Shown piece after piece: positions 62,348 to 64,000 of a DNA stretch of 64,000 nucleotides. Origin of the DNA: Natranaeroarchaeum sp042663585 (GTDB lineage Archaea > Halobacteriota > Halobacteria > Halobacteriales > Natronoarchaeaceae). Made by a program: the position numbers and the translations under genes. Numbering within the stretch: position 1 is the first letter of the stretch; the number at the start of each line of letters is the position of its first letter. Where the stretch lies: contig NZ_JBHTAN010000002.1 of NCBI RefSeq assembly GCF_042663585.1, positions 1-64,000 on the forward strand, read 5' to 3'. The notes beneath the pieces were generated by a model that saw only the letters and a list, made by a program, of their open reading frames with translations, was not told the origin of the DNA and did no database searches.

Positions 62348-62578
62348 GTGACTGAGAATCGCTCATCAATAGCCTGTGGTGATGAAGAGTGGACGGTAGA
62401 GGATTTGACGCGACGAGTCATGTGGACGACGGAGACGACGGAGTATCTGAATTGTGGCTCGACGGTCGATCTCGATACTGCACACTATTACGCAACGCTT
62501 CGGTCTGACCGATCAGATTCGACGGAGACACGGACGGTCGTCTTTTGCTCGCGGAACTGCTTCGAGGAGTGGTGCTGA
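62348..62578 (+). CDS. Small DUF7576-like zinc protein
   Basis: 76 aa from GTG 62348. Cys residues at NCGS and the terminal FCSRNCFEEWC (a treble-clef-like end). The part EYLNCGSTVDLDTAHYYATLRSD has the His and Thr pattern I recall for DUF7576. It is 66 bp after rnz. Function unknown. Confidence 0.6.
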   Translation: MTENRSSIACGDEEWTVEDLTRRVMWTTETTEYLNCGSTVDLDTAHYYATLRSDRSDSTETRTVVFCSRNCFEEWC

Positions 62579-62620
62579 TCGTCGGGTGGATTTTACTGTT
62601 CAGTCTGTGTATGTCTTCGT

Positions 62621-63130
62621 ATGGAGTTCACCGTCATTCAAGGCGATATCGCGGCAGAGAGTGCGGATGCACTGGTGAACGCCGCTGGGACGAGCTTACA
62701 GATGGGCAGCGGTGTCGCCGGCGCTCTACGACGCGGCGCGAACGGCTCGATCAACGAGGAGGCCGTCTCGAAAGGTCCAGTTGACCTCGGCGGCGTGGCC
62801 GTCACTGATGCGTATGACCTCGACGCTGACTACGTGATTCATGCAGCGGCGATGCCCCACTACGGAGACGGTCGAGCGACCTCCGAGAGCATTCGCGAAG
62901 CCACTCGAAATACACTCGAGAAAGCCGACGAACTGGGCTGTGAGTCACTCGTTATTCCGATTCTCGGGACAGGAGCTGCCGGCTTCGATTTCGAGACGGG
63001 TGCAAAACTGGTCTGTGAAGAAGTCTGGTCGTACGAGCCCACGTCGCTCACCGATGTTCGTGTGATCGCGTATTCGGAGCCAGAATATCAGACCGTTACC
63101 GATATCGCGGATCGACTCCAGTCGTCGTGA
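62621..63130 (+). CDS. Macro-domain (ADP-ribose-binding) protein, intact
   Basis: 169 aa, one macro domain: FTVIQGDIAAE, ADALVNAAGTSLQMGSGVAGAL, YVIHAAAMPH, VIPILGTGAAGFDFETGA. The NAA and glycine-rich loops that bind ADP-ribose are kept, so this is probably a functional ADP-ribose binder or hydrolase. It is the intact relative of the dead copy at 45966-46467 and a more distant relative of 53563-54078. Substrate not known. Confidence 0.9.
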   Translation: MEFTVIQGDIAAESADALVNAAGTSLQMGSGVAGALRRGANGSINEEAVSKGPVDLGGVAVTDAYDLDADYVIHAAAMPHYGDGRATSESIREATRNTLEKADELGCESLVIPILGTGAAGFDFETGAKLVCEEVWSYEPTSLTDVRVIAYSEPEYQTVTDIADRLQSS

Positions 63131-63184
63131 GTAACCCTCTCGGGTGACTCGTTCGTGTTCGACCACTAGTGGCGATTCTGTTGG

Positions 63185-64000
63185 TCACACAGCGGCGGTC
63201 TGGAACTCCTCGCGAATCGCATCGACGATCGCCTCTCGGTCGTAGTCCCCCGCAGTTGCGCTCACGAGCGTGATATCGTCTTCGTCGACTGGCATCCAAA
63301 TCTGGAGGAATCCCTGTGAGCCGTCCATGTAGTCGACTTTCGAGGCCGGTTTTTGCCAGAGTTCAGCCGGCTCATCGGTGTATTTCGGATGAATCCCCTT
63401 GGGGAGAGGTTTCGTCGTCTCCTGTCTGAAATCCGGATCCGTCTCGAGCCGCTCTCGAATATCCGCCGTGATGGTGTGCCGGTCGGCATCCTCCTCGATT
63501 CGCGTGTTCACCGTCCGCACTGTTCGCGAGATGAACTTCTCCAGCGTCTTGTCCGGGACAATCTTGTCGACGTCCTCGAAGATCTCCTGCTCTCGGATTC
63601 GTGGCGTTCCACTGATGCCGGAGACGATCCGATCGTCTCCTGGCTCGTGACAGACACCGAAATTCGCCCGCGGCCGTTCACCCAGCTGGGGCTGATAGAT
63701 ATCCGGGAGTTCGAGAAGCCGGGCAATCTCGAGCTCTCTGTACACGCCATACTGCTTCCGGAGGAGGAGTTTGAACTTCGACATCTCTTTGCGTGATGGC
63801 GAGAGGAAGATGAAGCGCTGAAGCACCTCCTGATTGGGCGCGTCATCGTGGTAGAAGAAGGTGTGTGTCTCGTAGTCCTCGAGCGCAAACCAGACGAGGT
63901 AGTCGATCGGACCGTCGTCGACGAAGATTGCTTCTTCAACGGGCTGCTCGGAGAACTTCGGACAGCGCTCACAGAAGGTATCCACCAGGTGCTGGACGTA
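63185..64000 (-). CDS. Hypothetical protein, 5' end cut by window edge
   Basis: The open frame runs into the window edge; the upstream residues YVQHLV are in frame with CERCPKFSEQP, so the start lies outside. It contains a Cys pair (CERC) and an acidic beta region, then Arg-rich helices. The C-terminal domain GFLQIWMPVDEDD...GDYDREAI is shared with the protein at 48246. No family is recognised. Confidence 0.65.
   Translation of the reverse strand, partial: YVQHLVDTFCERCPKFSEQPVEEAIFVDDGPIDYLVWFALEDYETHTFFYHDDAPNQEVLQRFIFLSPSRKEMSKFKLLLRKQYGVYRELEIARLLELPDIYQPQLGERPRANFGVCHEPGDDRIVSGISGTPRIREQEIFEDVDKIVPDKTLEKFISRTVRTVNTRIEEDADRHTITADIRERLETDPDFRQETTKPLPKGIHPKYTDEPAELWQKPASKVDYMDGSQGFLQIWMPVDEDDITLVSATAGDYDREAIVDAIREEFQTAAV

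Overview
The window is haloarchaeal (class Halobacteria). The proteins are strongly acidic and there is a Tat-type secreted protein. Several promoters have a TATA box about 27 nt upstream of a start codon, as in leaderless transcripts. Archaeal markers include Orc1/Cdc6, XPB-Bax1, Cdc48, RNase J, TFS, CofH, an Asp/Glu-rich adenylate kinase and CCA-less tRNA genes. Core genes (hisI, hisE, adk, rnz, rnj, cofH, cdc48-type, three tRNAs) point to a chromosome. The first half, however, looks like accessory and plasmid-derived DNA built into it.

Layout. 1-5.8 kb: an IS1595/ISH4-like element, a hypothetical gene whose broken paralogue lies at 50-52 kb, and the XPB helicase/Bax1 nuclease repair pair. 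5.8-10.7 kb: a KaiC-family ATPase coupled by a one-base overlap to a 1117-aa sensor kinase that carries two histidine-kinase cores and a LOV-like PAS domain. 10.7-14.6 kb: gene-poor DNA with two perfect 13-bp hairpins, a Tat-exported repeat-rich protein and gene debris. 14.6-21.7 kb: a 1668-aa GHKL-ATPase/NO VEIN-type (DUF3883) protein, convergent with an AbiE-like nucleotidyltransferase/HTH toxin-antitoxin pair. This is the best candidate for an undescribed defence locus.

21.7-31.4 kb: a plasmid-like module. It holds a second ISH4-like copy (frameshifted, with an exact 8-bp target duplication), Orc1/Cdc6 flanked by origin-box repeats (three boxes at an exact 104-bp spacing), a polB fragment fused head to head with an ATPase fragment, winged-helix proteins, ParA with a small partner and an AT-rich repeat region, and a tyrosine recombinase. 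31.5-49.9 kb: mostly chromosomal metabolism. Genes include initiator tRNA-Met, hisI, rnj, GfcR with a gluconate/galactonate-type dehydratase, MFS and PEBP genes, an NAD cluster (NAD kinase, nicotinate phosphoribosyltransferase, nicotinamidase), a TFS paralogue and hisE. Among them sit broken genes (pterin dehydratase with an internal amber codon, truncated antiporter, DUF1152, a macro-domain gene) and IS6 and IS200/IS605 elements. 50-52.1 kb: a gene split by an IS with its target repeat preserved. 52.1-64 kb: tRNA-Arg and tRNA-Thr, a HIT protein, macro-domain genes, CofH, a Cdc48-like ATPase, adenylate kinase, 6-phosphogluconate dehydrogenase, RNase Z, several tiny zinc-ribbon proteins and a gene cut by the window edge.

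Together the region shows a chromosome that absorbed a plasmid replication/partition module and defence genes, and that has been eroded by at least four IS families. All assignments come from reading motifs and alignments by eye. No database search was run.
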